Positions 25,409 to 33,872 of a stretch of 64,000 nucleotides of DNA are shown one piece after another. The stretch is from JANXVR01 sp034667405 (GTDB taxonomy: Bacteria > Actinomycetota > UBA4738 > HRBIN12), in NCBI GenBank assembly GCA_034667405.1, contig JAXDJX010000018.1, forward strand, positions 1 to 64,000, written 5' to 3'. Within the stretch, counting starts at the first letter, position 1, and each line of letters begins with the position of its first letter. The position numbers and the translations under genes were made by a program. Under the pieces are notes generated by a model. The model saw only the letters and a list, made by a program, of their open reading frames with translations, made no database searches and had not been told where the DNA came from.

Positions 25409-26896
25409 GTGTCCCCGAGCACATCTGGAGTCGCCTCCGTGGCCCCGACCATCCCCCAACGCATCGTCGTCGGCATGGCGACCCTGGTCCTGCTGATCAG
25501 CGCGTTCGCCGAGGTCCCTGCGTCGCTTGCGCAGGCGGGCTCGCTCACACCCGGCAGATCCCGAAGTCCGATCAAGCACGTCGTGTTCATCCTCAAGGAG
25601 AACCGGAGCTACGACCAGTACTTCGGGCGGTTCCCCGGCGCCGACGGCGCGACCACGGCGAAGTGCTGGACAAGCTCGGGCGGCCAGAGGACCATCGACC
25701 CGCTCACGTCTACGCCCGACCCGATGCACATCGATCTGAACCACTCGCCCGATACGTTCAACGTGGATCTGCACAACGGCGCGATGGATGGCTTCTGCCA
25801 CGAAGGTGGGGCGATCGACCCGGTTACCGGTCAGGATGTCGCCGACTCACAGATGACACAGTCGCAGATCCCCAACTACTGGGCCTACGCGTCGCACTAT
25901 GGCTTGGGCGATCGGATGTTCGCTGCGTGGCGTGGCGCGAGTTTCGGCAACAACGTCTTCGCACTGGCTGCGCAAGCGGGCCGGTATGCCCATTCGACCT
26001 CGCATCGAACCATCTACGGACTGCCGCGCAGTCCGACACAGAAAGGGCTGTTCGCCTGGGGCTGTAGCGACGCCGCGGACACCCGGGTCGACATGTTGTC
26101 GGTGGGCGGAGCGATCAGCCAGACGTACCCGTGTTTCCACTACCCGTCTCTGCCGACGACATTGGACGATTTCGGCGTGGGCTGGAAGTACTACGCGACC
26201 GAAGGCAAGCCGTCCTTCGCTCATGCGGCCGTGAACGCGTTCAGCTACCTGCGGTGCAAGGGAGCCACGACCTTCCCGTGCGCGGAGAGCACCTACTGGA
26301 GCACTCACGTGCCCCCGGCCAGCCAACTCGTGCTGGATGCGGCCAACGGCAGGCTTCCTGCCGTTAGCTGGGTCGTGCCGCAACAGACCGAACACCCGCC
26401 GCTGTCTGCGTGCCAGGGGGAGAACTCCACCGTGGCCATGGTCAACGCGATCATGTCCGGGCCGCAGTGGGCGAGCACTGCCGTGGTCCTTTCCTGGGAC
26501 GAGTGGGGCGGGTTCTACGACCACGTGGTGCCGCCCGTCGCCTCAGGCGTGAACGCCAACGTCTCCTACGGTTTCCGCGTACCACTTATCGTCATCTCCC
26601 CGTGGGTGAAGGCTGGTTCCAGTTCTGATGGAGGCAGCGTCGACAGCACCTTCTACAGCCAGCCCTCATTCGCCCGGTTCATGGAATGGAACTGGAACCT
26701 GCCCACCCTCGGTGCCGCTGACGACCCGGCGAACTACGCGACGGGCGATCCGGTTCCCGGAAACATGACGGGCTTCTTCGACTTCGCAGATCCCGCAGAT
26801 CCGCCACGGCCGGGGACGTTGCTCCTGCACCAGCGCTCGTGCCCGAAGCTCACCGCGGCTCAGCATCGATACGTGCTGAGCCACGACCCGGACTGA
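25409..26896 (+). CDS. secreted phosphoesterase, PF04185 (phospholipase C / acid phosphatase-like), copy 1
   Basis: This 495-residue protein hydrolyses a phosphate ester outside the cell, probably a phospholipid or phosphomonoester. A signal sequence lies at about residues 22-42. Family motifs are H-V-V-F-I-L-K-E-N-R-S-Y-D-Q-Y-F near residue 56 with the metal-binding Glu-Asn, E-H-P-P-L-S-A-C, and W-D-E-W-G-G-F-Y-D-H-V-V-P-P near residue 365. The second copy follows with the stop overlapping its ATG by one base. The start is uncertain: TAGGCT (25400-25405) is only 3 nt before GTG 25409, so a downstream GTG (25439) may be used. Many cysteines suggest disulphides. Confidence 0.85.
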   Translation: MSPSTSGVASVAPTIPQRIVVGMATLVLLISAFAEVPASLAQAGSLTPGRSRSPIKHVVFILKENRSYDQYFGRFPGADGATTAKCWTSSGGQRTIDPLTSTPDPMHIDLNHSPDTFNVDLHNGAMDGFCHEGGAIDPVTGQDVADSQMTQSQIPNYWAYASHYGLGDRMFAAWRGASFGNNVFALAAQAGRYAHSTSHRTIYGLPRSPTQKGLFAWGCSDAADTRVDMLSVGGAISQTYPCFHYPSLPTTLDDFGVGWKYYATEGKPSFAHAAVNAFSYLRCKGATTFPCAESTYWSTHVPPASQLVLDAANGRLPAVSWVVPQQTEHPPLSACQGENSTVAMVNAIMSGPQWASTAVVLSWDEWGGFYDHVVPPVASGVNANVSYGFRVPLIVISPWVKAGSSSDGGSVDSTFYSQPSFARFMEWNWNLPTLGAADDPANYATGDPVPGNMTGFFDFADPADPPRPGTLLLHQRSCPKLTAAQHRYVLSHDPD

Positions 26897-28347
26897 TGCT
26901 GCGCACCAGGTCAACCCGCACCGGCGTGGCGGTCGTCGTCCTGGCGGGCGTGATGGCCTCCGTCTGGCAAGGAGCGACAGCCGCCGCCCCCGCACGCGTG
27001 CCCGGCGCGCCGCAGACCCCCATCAAGCACATCGTGTTCGTCCTCAAGGAGAATCGAAGCTTCGATGAATACTTCGGCGCGCTTCCGGGTGTGAACGGCG
27101 CCACGTCCGCCACGTGTTGGCAGGCCGGAGGGGGAACGCGGAACATCGATCCGCTGCCCATCACGCCGGATCCGATGCCGCAGGACATCAGTCATTCGCC
27201 CAGTTCGTTCACCCAGGCCAACCACGGCGGCGCGATGAACGGGTTCTGCCACGAATACGGGGCGATCGACACGAAGACGGGCCAAGACCTCGCCGACACC
27301 CAGATGCACCGCGAGCAGATCCCCAACTACTGGCGCTATGCCGAGCATTACGGCATCGGCGACAACATGTTCGCATCATGGAGAGGCGCCAGCTTCGCGA
27401 ACAACGTCTTCATGCTGGCGGCCCAGGCGGGTCGCTATGACCCTTCTCTGGGCTACAGGACGATCTCGGGACTGCCCTTGAGTCCGAGCACGAAGCCGCT
27501 CTACTCGTGGGGATGTGACGACCCCGCCGACACGACGGTGCAGATGCTCGGAGTGGATGGCTCCACCAGCTCCGAGTACCCGTGCTTCAACTTCGCAACG
27601 CTGCCGAGTCTCCTCGATCACTACCAACTGCCGTGGCGCTTCTACGCCGATGAGGGGCACTTCCAATTCATCCACGCGAGCCCGAACGCGTTCGGCTATC
27701 TACGTTGCCCGAATGCCACCGTGTACCCCTGTGCCAAGAGCCCGTACTGGAATCAGCATGTGCCGGCCTCCAAACAGATCTTCACCGACGCGGCCGCGAA
27801 CGATCTTCCGGCCGTGAGCTGGTACCTGCCCTTCCAGACGGAGCACCCGCCGAAGACCGCGTGCGCGGGAGAGTCCTCGACGGTAGCGCTGCTGAACGCA
27901 CTCATGCAGAGCCCGGAATGGAGTTCGACAGCCGTCGTGGTCACCTGGGACGAGTGGGGTGGCTTCTTCGACCACGTTCGACCGCCCACAGCCGCGGGCA
28001 CCAACACGAACGTGTCCTACGGGTTCCGCGTCCCGTTGCTGGTGATCTCGCCGTGGGTGAAGAGCGGCACCTTAGCGGACGGCGGACGGGTCGGGCATTC
28101 GTTCTTCGCCCACCCGTCGCTCCTCCGATTCGTGGAGAAGAACTGGGCGCTCCCGAGCCTCGGCGCGGCCGACGCTCCGACGAGCTACGTCGCCGGAGAA
28201 CCCACCCCGGGTTCGTTGATGGGCTTCTTCGATTTCTCCGACCCGACCAATCCGCCCAAGCCGGATCCGTTCCTGCTGACGCCGCAAGCCTGTCCCGGCC
28301 TGAGTCGAGCGCAGCGTGAAGCCATGCGGGCGGCGAACCCGGACTGA
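26896..28347 (+). CDS. secreted phosphoesterase, PF04185 (phospholipase C / acid phosphatase-like), copy 2
   Basis: This 483-residue protein aligns with the preceding gene along almost its whole length. It shares H-I-V-F-V-L-K-E-N-R-S-F-D-E-Y-F, N-G-F-C-H-E, the M-F-A-S-W-R-G-A-S-F segment and W-D-E-W-G-G-F-F-D-H-V-R-P-P. It has its own signal peptide (hydrophobic about 10-30, A-T-A-A-A). The ATG at 26896 shares its A with the last base of the upstream TGA, so the two paralogues are translationally coupled, the product of a tandem duplication. A strong terminator hairpin follows 5 nt after the stop. Confidence 0.86.
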   Translation: MLRTRSTRTGVAVVVLAGVMASVWQGATAAAPARVPGAPQTPIKHIVFVLKENRSFDEYFGALPGVNGATSATCWQAGGGTRNIDPLPITPDPMPQDISHSPSSFTQANHGGAMNGFCHEYGAIDTKTGQDLADTQMHREQIPNYWRYAEHYGIGDNMFASWRGASFANNVFMLAAQAGRYDPSLGYRTISGLPLSPSTKPLYSWGCDDPADTTVQMLGVDGSTSSEYPCFNFATLPSLLDHYQLPWRFYADEGHFQFIHASPNAFGYLRCPNATVYPCAKSPYWNQHVPASKQIFTDAAANDLPAVSWYLPFQTEHPPKTACAGESSTVALLNALMQSPEWSSTAVVVTWDEWGGFFDHVRPPTAAGTNTNVSYGFRVPLLVISPWVKSGTLADGGRVGHSFFAHPSLLRFVEKNWALPSLGAADAPTSYVAGEPTPGSLMGFFDFSDPTNPPKPDPFLLTPQACPGLSRAQREAMRAANPD

Positions 28348-28352
28348 GACGC

Positions 28353-28387
28353 GAACAAGGCCCGGCGCGTAGCGCCGGGCCTTGTTC
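28353..28387. terminator. perfect 16-bp bidirectional terminator hairpin
   Basis: The 16-nt arms 28353-28368 and 28372-28387 are exact reverse complements around the 3-nt loop GTA. The hairpin lies between two convergent stops (28347 and 28403). One flank ends TTGTTC and the other arm begins GAACAA, giving weak T-rich ends in both directions. Confidence 0.9.
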
Positions 28388-28402
28388 GTTCAGTACAGGG
28401 TC

Positions 28403-28606
28403 TTATGCAGGACGAACGTTGGCGGCCTGCGGGCCCTTCTGCCCCTGGGTCACGTCGTATTCGACGCGCTGACCCTCGTCAAGGTTGCGATACCCATCAC
28501 CGGCGATCGCGCTGAAGTGCACGAACACATCGGCGCTGCCATCCTCGGGGGTGATGAATCCGAACCCCTTCTCGGAGCTGAACCATTTCACGGTTCCGGT
28601 TGCCAC
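28403..28606 (-). CDS. cold-shock protein, CspA family
   Basis: This 67-residue single OB-fold protein binds single-stranded RNA/DNA and acts as an RNA chaperone. RNP1 is K-G-F-G-F-I and RNP2 is V-F-V-H-F. The GTG start at 28606 has a strong AAGGAGGG site about 8 nt upstream. Unlike most genes here it has a long untranslated region (up to about 170 nt to the divergent globin gene), as is common for cold-shock genes, but I could not pick a convincing -10. It converges on the phosphoesterase pair across the shared terminator. Confidence 0.96.
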   Translation of the reverse strand: MATGTVKWFSSEKGFGFITPEDGSADVFVHFSAIAGDGYRNLDEGQRVEYDVTQGQKGPQAANVRPA

Positions 28607-28766
28607 TGGCGATCCCTCCTTTCCTCGCCGTCAGGGCCTTGGTGCTCGCCCTTCAGGCGCCCGGCGTGACGCTGCCGGGAGTGAGGGACTGCTCGAAGCG
28701 AACCGCGATAGGTGCCCTCAACGGGTAACGCTAGCAGGTCTGGGACCTCCCGGCGCACGTTGCGAC

Positions 28767-28772
28767 TACCAT
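28767..28772 (+). promoter_or_regulatory. -10 element, leaderless candidate
   Basis: TACCAT, 8 nt before the GTG at 28781. Confidence 0.4.
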
Positions 28773-28780
28773 CGTCGCCT

Positions 28781-29170
28781 GTGGATGACCAGGTCACGCT
28801 CTTCGAGACGGCCGGAGGCCAGGCGTTCTTCGACCGGCTGGTGACCCTGTTCTACGATGGGGTGGCCGCCGATCCACTCCTTCGGCCCATGTATCCGGAA
28901 GATCTGACCGGACCTCGGCGCCACCTCGCGATGTTCCTGGGCCAGTACTGGGGCGGGCCGTCCGCCTATCAGGAAGAGCGTGGCCACCCCCGGCTCCGGA
29001 TGCGGCATGCACCGTTCCCGATCGATGTGGAGGCCCGTGACCGCTGGCTCACCCATATGCGAGGCGCGGTGGACGCGATGGATCCCGAACCAACCGTTCG
29101 AACGGCCCTGCTGGAGTACTTCGACTATGCCGCCGACTCCCTGCGCAACGTGGCCGAGGACACGCCCTGA
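28781..29170 (+). CDS. group II truncated haemoglobin (GlbO-like)
   Basis: This 129-residue globin has the short truncated-haemoglobin fold: F-F-D-R-L-V-T-L-F-Y near residue 16, P-M-Y-P-E-D-L, Q-Y-W-G-G-P-S-A-Y, and L-R-M-R-H-A-P-F-P-I with the proximal haem His in H-A-P-F. The Y-W-G-G segment fits group II, members of which bind oxygen and detoxify nitric oxide or peroxide. GTG 28781 is favoured over upstream starts because the family begins here and a -10 hexamer lies 8 nt upstream. The stop is 7 nt from the convergent pirin stop. Confidence 0.92.
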   Translation: MDDQVTLFETAGGQAFFDRLVTLFYDGVAADPLLRPMYPEDLTGPRRHLAMFLGQYWGGPSAYQEERGHPRLRMRHAPFPIDVEARDRWLTHMRGAVDAMDPEPTVRTALLEYFDYAADSLRNVAEDTP

Positions 29171-29177
29171 GGCGCCG

Positions 29178-30173
29178 TTACAGATCGGTGGGCAGGTCGG
29201 GTTCGGCGTTCGCGGCGGGGTCGGCGTTCTCGGCAGGGATCGAGCCCATCCGCCCGGCCTGGTAGTCCTCGATCGCCTGGAGGATCTCCGCCTTCGTATT
29301 CATGACGAATGGCCCGTACCAGGCGATCTCTTCGCGGATGGGCAGTCCTCCCAGGAGCAGCGCTTCCACTCCGGAAACGTTCGAGTCCTGCCCGGTGTCG
29401 GCCCGCAGCCGGATCGCGTCTCCCGGGCCGAAGACGGCCATCTGCCCTTCGCGGATGGGACGGCCGTCGACGCCTACCGTGCCTCGTCCGGACAGGACGT
29501 AAACGAGGGCGTTGAAGTCGGGCCGCCAGGGTACGCGGAGCTCTGCGCCGGCGGCGAGCGTGGCATGCGAGTACGTGATCGGGGTCCGCGTGCTTCCGGG
29601 CCCGTGGAACGCACCGAGGTCGCCGGCGATGAGCCGAACCACGGCGCCTGCATCCTCTGAGGCCAAGAGCAGCGCAGCGTTCGCGTCGATGTCCTGGTAA
29701 CGGGGAGTCGACCATTTCTGCGCCGACGGCAGGTTCACCCACAGTTGAACGCCGTGGAACAGCCCGCCGCCGGCAAGGAGGTCCTCGGTCGGCATCTCGC
29801 TGTGCACGATGCCGGCGCCGGCGGTCATCCATTGGGTGGCGCCGTCCGTGATGACGCCGCCCCCACCGTTGGAGTCACGATGGCGGATCTTGCCGTCGAT
29901 CATGTACGTCACGGTTTCGAATCCGCGGTGCGGGTGGTCCGGCGCTCCCTTGGCCTCGCCGGGCGCGTATTCGACCGCGCCCATGTGATCGAGCATCAAG
30001 AATGGGTCGACCATCCGGAGATCGAGCGCAGCGGTTGGCCGCCGGACCTGGAACCCTTCGCCTTCGAGGGTCGTCGGCCCGTCGACCACACCCAGCACCT
30101 CGCGTTCGTCGGCGTCCGACGGAACGGTGAGACGGGGCAGAACGGTCAGGTCAGTCGGGGTCGGTGCTGGCAT
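29178..30173 (-). CDS. pirin family protein
   Basis: This 331-residue bicupin has the pirin iron ligands (His80, His82 in D-H-P-H-R-G-F-E-T-V, His124 and Glu126 in I-V-H-S-E-M), which bind a mononuclear metal. Bacterial pirins can be quercetinases or redox-sensitive regulators of central metabolism; which applies is unknown. The C-terminal cupin ends with G-P-F-V-M-N-T and an acidic tail. The start overlaps the end of the upstream SURF1 gene by 23 nt, suggesting coupled translation. Confidence 0.92.
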   Translation of the reverse strand: MPAPTPTDLTVLPRLTVPSDADEREVLGVVDGPTTLEGEGFQVRRPTAALDLRMVDPFLMLDHMGAVEYAPGEAKGAPDHPHRGFETVTYMIDGKIRHRDSNGGGGVITDGATQWMTAGAGIVHSEMPTEDLLAGGGLFHGVQLWVNLPSAQKWSTPRYQDIDANAALLLASEDAGAVVRLIAGDLGAFHGPGSTRTPITYSHATLAAGAELRVPWRPDFNALVYVLSGRGTVGVDGRPIREGQMAVFGPGDAIRLRADTGQDSNVSGVEALLLGGLPIREEIAWYGPFVMNTKAEILQAIEDYQAGRMGSIPAENADPAANAEPDLPTDL

Positions 30174-30987
30174 GGGTGGGGTCCTCCTTCGTCGACCCCT
30201 CCAACCGCGAGAGGTCGGCCGGCATTCCCTCCGCGTCGTATCCGGCGGCGACCTCGGCCTGTCGGCGGCGGTCCCGAGCCTCGCGATGGAGCAGGAACGG
30301 ATAACCGGCGAACGCGACGAAGGCGAAGCACCACCATTGGAGGGCGTAGCCCAGATAGGGACCGCCGTCGGGTGGCCGGAGCGGCACCGTTCTCGGGAAG
30401 GCTGCCTGTGCCGGGATCTGGGCCTGGAGATGGACCCAGTACGGCATCACGGGCCTGCCGAGCCAGGACGAGAGCTCGCCGAGATCGATGAAGGTGATCT
30501 GGCGCAGTCTCCCGGCGGGGAGCCGGGTTCCGGATGTTTCCGATGGCTCGAGAACGCCGGTGATGTGCACGGGGCCGGTCGGCGGGCTCGAGGTGGTGAG
30601 GTCCGGCTCACCACCCTGGAACGCCACCCACCCGCGGTTGACGATGATCACGCGTCCATCGGGAAGCACCAGTGGGGTGATGACTTCATTCCCCGGCTGC
30701 CCGTTCAGCGTGCGGCCGTAGACGGCCAGGTCGTGAGCGCCGTCGTATTCCCCGGTGATGGTCACCCTCCGGAAGACAGCGGTCCCGGCGTCCCCTGCAT
30801 CCCGGGGGAGGAGCGTCTGGATGGGCACAGGGGCAGCCCGCTGTCCTGTGACGATCGCGGTGTTCTGCTCGGCACGGGCGTGGTACTTGTGCCACTGCCA
30901 GAACCCCAACCGGACGAAGAGCGAACCCAGCCCCACGGCAAGCACCAGGAGGAAGATCCATCGGGGTTTGCGCAGCAGCTGCCACAT
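30151..30987 (-). CDS. SURF1-family cytochrome oxidase assembly protein
   Basis: This protein of about 278 residues has two membrane helices, one at residues 10-28 and one near 215-235, flanking an extracytoplasmic domain, the standard SURF1 layout. Motifs include F-W-Q-W-H-K-Y near the N-terminus, V-I-I-V-N-R-G-W-V and G-P-Y-L-G-Y-A-L-Q-W-W near the second helix. It helps insert haem a into cytochrome c oxidase. ATG 30987 is preferred because TATCCT lies 9 nt upstream and the family begins just before the first helix. No oxidase genes are in the window; pirin follows with a 23-nt overlap. Confidence 0.88.
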   Translation of the reverse strand: MWQLLRKPRWIFLLVLAVGLGSLFVRLGFWQWHKYHARAEQNTAIVTGQRAAPVPIQTLLPRDAGDAGTAVFRRVTITGEYDGAHDLAVYGRTLNGQPGNEVITPLVLPDGRVIIVNRGWVAFQGGEPDLTTSSPPTGPVHITGVLEPSETSGTRLPAGRLRQITFIDLGELSSWLGRPVMPYWVHLQAQIPAQAAFPRTVPLRPPDGGPYLGYALQWWCFAFVAFAGYPFLLHREARDRRRQAEVAAGYDAEGMPADLSRLEGSTKEDPTHASTDPD

Positions 30988-30996
30988 CGTTCGGCG

Positions 30997-31002
30997 AGGA
31001 TA
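30997..31002 (-). promoter_or_regulatory. -10 element of the SURF1-pirin operon
   Basis: TATCCT on the minus strand, 9 nt before ATG 30987. Confidence 0.4.
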
Positions 31003-31104
31003 CCCTCCGCGCTTTCCCAGGTCCGGCGATCCCCGAACGAACCGCCACATGAACGCAATACGAGTGGGACCGGTCGCGGCCGTTCCCTCGTCTACGTTCT
31101 GTCG

Positions 31105-32043
31105 ATGGCCGACATGACCTCCGAAGAGCGACCTTCGGGCCGGCGGATCTCCCGCCGGGCGTTCGTTCTCGGGGGTGCCGGACTCGCCGTGGTAGGTGGG
31201 GCCGGCGCGTATGCCGCGACCCAGTTTCCGCTCCGAAGCTGGTGGATGCGCCACACGGGCGCGTGCGGGTCACCGGGTCCGATCCCGCCGGAGAGCAAGG
31301 CGATGCTCACGGTCGATGCGTTCGAGTCAACGGTGCTGGGAGGCCCGGTGGGGTTCGCGTTGGCCGCGCCTCCCGGTCACGACTTCACCTCTGCGCTGCC
31401 CGTCGTCATCATGTTGCCCGGGCGTGGGGGCAGGGCCGTCGGGACGATGATCGCAACGCACATGGCGGATTTCGTTGCCCAGGGCATCGCCGATCGAGGC
31501 GTCGAGCCGTTCGCACTGGCGGCGATCGACGGAGGCACCTCCTATTGGCATCCACGTACGTCGGGCGAAGACCGGATGGGCATGCTCATGACCGAGTTCC
31601 TTCCCATGATCGCGCAGCGGTTCGGGCTCGGTGCCGACTGGCAGCGCCGCGCCATCATGGGGTGGTCCATGGGGGGATACGGCGCCATCCTGATGGCCGA
31701 ACGCTACCCGGAGGTGTTCTGCGCGGTCTCCGCGACGAGCCCCGCGATCTGGCAGAGCTACCGGGAGATGGCTGATGCCGTGGGAGACGCCTTCGACAAC
31801 GCCACCCAGTTCGCCGAGTTCGATGTGATCACCAACGCGGACGCGCTGGCGGGCACGCCAGTCCGCATCGACTGCGGATCCTCTGACCCGTTCTACCCGA
31901 ACGTGAAGGCATTGGTGGCTGCACTTCCTGCCGAACCGCAGGGGGAGTTCCGTCCCGGCTGCCATGCCATCGACACGTGGCGGTGGTTCGGCCCGGGACA
32001 GGTGGACTTCCTGGGCACCGCGCTGTCCGTCAGGACCCCTTGA
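31105..32043 (+). CDS. Tat-exported alpha/beta-hydrolase, esterase D/antigen-85-like
   Basis: This 312-residue protein starts with a twin-arginine signal (R-R-I-S-R-R-A-F-V-L-G-G, residues 13-24, then a hydrophobic stretch to about 40). The mature part is a PF00756-type esterase with nucleophile Ser in G-W-S-M-G-G-Y-G, an Asp in D-C-G-S-S-D-P-F and a late C-H-A-I-D-T-W with the His. Such enzymes include mycolyltransferases and feruloyl esterases; the substrate is unknown. ATG 31105 follows TACGTT by 6 nt. The stop overlaps the convergent SDR gene by 14 nt. Confidence 0.85.
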   Translation: MADMTSEERPSGRRISRRAFVLGGAGLAVVGGAGAYAATQFPLRSWWMRHTGACGSPGPIPPESKAMLTVDAFESTVLGGPVGFALAAPPGHDFTSALPVVIMLPGRGGRAVGTMIATHMADFVAQGIADRGVEPFALAAIDGGTSYWHPRTSGEDRMGMLMTEFLPMIAQRFGLGADWQRRAIMGWSMGGYGAILMAERYPEVFCAVSATSPAIWQSYREMADAVGDAFDNATQFAEFDVITNADALAGTPVRIDCGSSDPFYPNVKALVAALPAEPQGEFRPGCHAIDTWRWFGPGQVDFLGTALSVRTP

Positions 32044-32809
32044 TCTCCTGGATGGTGTTCCCGCCGTCGACCGCAAGGGATTGACCGGTCAGGTAGCTCG
32101 CGCGGTCCGTTGCGAGGAACGCGACGACCTCGGCGATCTCCTGGGGAGTCCCCGAACGGCCGAGTGGGGTGTGGTTACCCGCGATGACCTCGGACGGTTG
32201 CTGCGATCCGGAGGCGATCCAGCCGGGGGCCACCGAATTCACCAGCACACCGTGAGGACCGCCTTCGATCGCCAAGGCGCGCATCAAGCCGTCCATGCCC
32301 GCCTTCGCCGCGCTGTACCCGGCGGAACCCTCGGTGGTAACCAGGGGACCGGTGACGCTGCTCACCATCACCACCCGCCCCCATCTCCGCTCAAGCATCC
32401 CGGGGAAGACGGCTCGGGTGACGTTGTATGCAGTGGTGAGGTTCATCGCGATCGTGCTGTCCCACACGTCGTCGTCAAGGTCGGCGAACAGCGCCTCCGG
32501 CTGATCGGGGTCGCCCACCGTCACCATCCCCGCGTTGTTCACAAGGATGTCGATCCGACCGAACCGCTCCATGACACCGGCAACCAGTGCATTGGTCTGC
32601 CCACGATCGGTGAGGTCTGCCGCGAAGCCGGCGGCATCGGCGCCGTCTGTCGCCAGTTCGGCTACTCGCTCCTGGATCCTGTCGGTGGTCGAACAGATCG
32701 CGACGGTCGCGCCTTCTCGTGCAAGCACCTGTGCGCACGCGAATCCGATCCCCGTGGGAGATCCCGCCCCGGTGATGAGTGCAACCCGCTGTTCGGCTTC
32801 CCCTCGCAT
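32030..32809 (-). CDS. short-chain dehydrogenase/reductase
   Basis: This NAD(P)-dependent oxidoreductase of about 259 residues resembles FabG. The nucleotide motif is T-G-A-G-S-P-T-G-I-G near the N-terminus, N-N-A-G follows in strand 4, and the catalytic Ser/Tyr/Lys are in V-S-S-V-T-G and Y-S-A-A-K. The end V-D-G-G-N-T is typical. A longer frame exists, but ATG 32809 is chosen because TAGCCT lies 8 nt upstream and the fold starts there. The substrate is unknown; 3-oxoacyl-ACP reductase or glucose-dehydrogenase-like activity are possible. Confidence 0.9.
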   Translation of the reverse strand: MRGEAEQRVALITGAGSPTGIGFACAQVLAREGATVAICSTTDRIQERVAELATDGADAAGFAADLTDRGQTNALVAGVMERFGRIDILVNNAGMVTVGDPDQPEALFADLDDDVWDSTIAMNLTTAYNVTRAVFPGMLERRWGRVVMVSSVTGPLVTTEGSAGYSAAKAGMDGLMRALAIEGGPHGVLVNSVAPGWIASGSQQPSEVIAGNHTPLGRSGTPQEIAEVVAFLATDRASYLTGQSLAVDGGNTIQEIKGS

Positions 32810-32817
32810 GGCGCGAG

Positions 32818-32823
32818 AGGCTA
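32818..32823 (-). promoter_or_regulatory. -10 element, leaderless candidate
   Basis: TAGCCT on the minus strand, 8 nt before the SDR ATG at 32809. Confidence 0.4.
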
Positions 32824-32916
32824 CTAAAGTTTCGGACGCCCAGGAGCCGATGCATGTCACAAGGGTCTGTACCCAGCGTCAGGGGGTGACGCGGCCGGGC
32901 CTGTGAGGGGGATCCC

Positions 32917-33105
32917 ATGGAACGGTGGTTCGTACGCGCACAGCTCTCCGTGATCCGACTCCGAGAACGGCTCGTCGATGACCGCGGCGCCACGGCGGTC
33001 GAGTACTGCATCATGGTGGCCTTCATCGCCTGCGTCATCGTGGTCGGGGTGACGATCCTCGGGAACGCCACGAACAGCGGGTTCTCGAAGGTCAAGTTCC
33101 CCTGA
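32917..33105 (+). CDS. Flp/Fap-type pilin, orphan
   Basis: This 62-residue protein matches class III signal-peptide pilins. A basic leader (about 24 residues) ends in D-R-G-A-T-A-V-E-Y, the prepilin peptidase recognition region with the conserved Glu five residues after the Gly. One hydrophobic helix (V-A-F-I-A-C-V-I-V-V-G-V) and a short polar tail follow. Flp pilins polymerise into adhesive pili through Tad secretion machinery, but no tad genes are nearby. ATG 32917 has GAGGGGG 5-10 nt upstream. Confidence 0.88.
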   Translation: MERWFVRAQLSVIRLRERLVDDRGATAVEYCIMVAFIACVIVVGVTILGNATNSGFSKVKFP

Positions 33106-33151
33106 CGGGCCGATAGGTCCGCCGACCTACGGAGCAGCCCTGGACTTCCGC

Positions 33152-33157
33152 TAGGCT
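33152..33157 (+). promoter_or_regulatory. -10 element, leaderless candidate
   Basis: TAGGCT, 7 nt before the ATG at 33165. Confidence 0.45.
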
Positions 33158-33164
33158 GCCTGGC

Positions 33165-33872
33165 ATGACGGTCACTCGCAGGTTGCTCGCGCTGCAAGCG
33201 GTCGACACGTCCATCGATCGTCTGGCCGCCAGACGCAAGCTCCTGGAATCCGGCGAAGCTCTGGGCGCTGCGCGCGTCTCGGCAGACGCCGCCGACGCGG
33301 TGTTCGGCGAGCTCCGGTTGCGGATCGACGAGATGAACCGGGACGCCTCCCGCTTCGAGCATGAGATCGACACCATCGGGCAGAAGCAGGTTGCCGAGGA
33401 GAAGCGCCTCTACGACGGCAGCGTCGTGAACGTGAAGGAGATGGAGGCGCTCCAGCACGAGATCGAGAACCTCAAGAAACGCCGTTCCGATCGCGAAGAC
33501 GAACTGCTCGCGCTCATGGAGCAACGGGAGGCATTGGAGTCCCAGGCCGTGGACGCGAAGGTCCTAGGCGACGCCGAGCGCGAGAAGGTCGACCAGGTCG
33601 GCTCGAGCGGCAAGGAGGAACTCGCCACCATCCACGTCGAGCTGGACCGCCTGGATGCAGAGCGCGCCCAGATCCTCCCCGATATCCACCCCGAGCTGGT
33701 GGAGCTATACGAAGAGCTTCGCCCACAGAAGAAGGGTGTGGCCGCCGCGGCGCTCACCGACGGGATCTGCCAGGGCTGCCACGAGCAACTCTCCTCGGTC
33801 GAACTCGACAAGCTGAAGAAGACCGAGGGTGTGCCCCGCTGCGAATATTGCCGGCGCATCCTGATCCTGTGA
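33165..33872 (+). CDS. coiled-coil protein with C4 zinc ribbon (CT398-like)
   Basis: This 235-residue protein has a long antiparallel coiled coil (about 10-175, rich in L-E-R-K heptads) followed by a C-terminal zinc ribbon with C-Q-G-C-H and C-E-Y-C-R-R. Homologues such as Mycobacterium tuberculosis Rv2229c lie next to an RNase HI gene, as here. The exact function is not established; links to secretion or RNA metabolism have been proposed for relatives. Its TGA overlaps the GTG start of the RNase HI gene, so the two are coupled. Confidence 0.88.
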   Translation: MTVTRRLLALQAVDTSIDRLAARRKLLESGEALGAARVSADAADAVFGELRLRIDEMNRDASRFEHEIDTIGQKQVAEEKRLYDGSVVNVKEMEALQHEIENLKKRRSDREDELLALMEQREALESQAVDAKVLGDAEREKVDQVGSSGKEELATIHVELDRLDAERAQILPDIHPELVELYEELRPQKKGVAAAALTDGICQGCHEQLSSVELDKLKKTEGVPRCEYCRRILIL

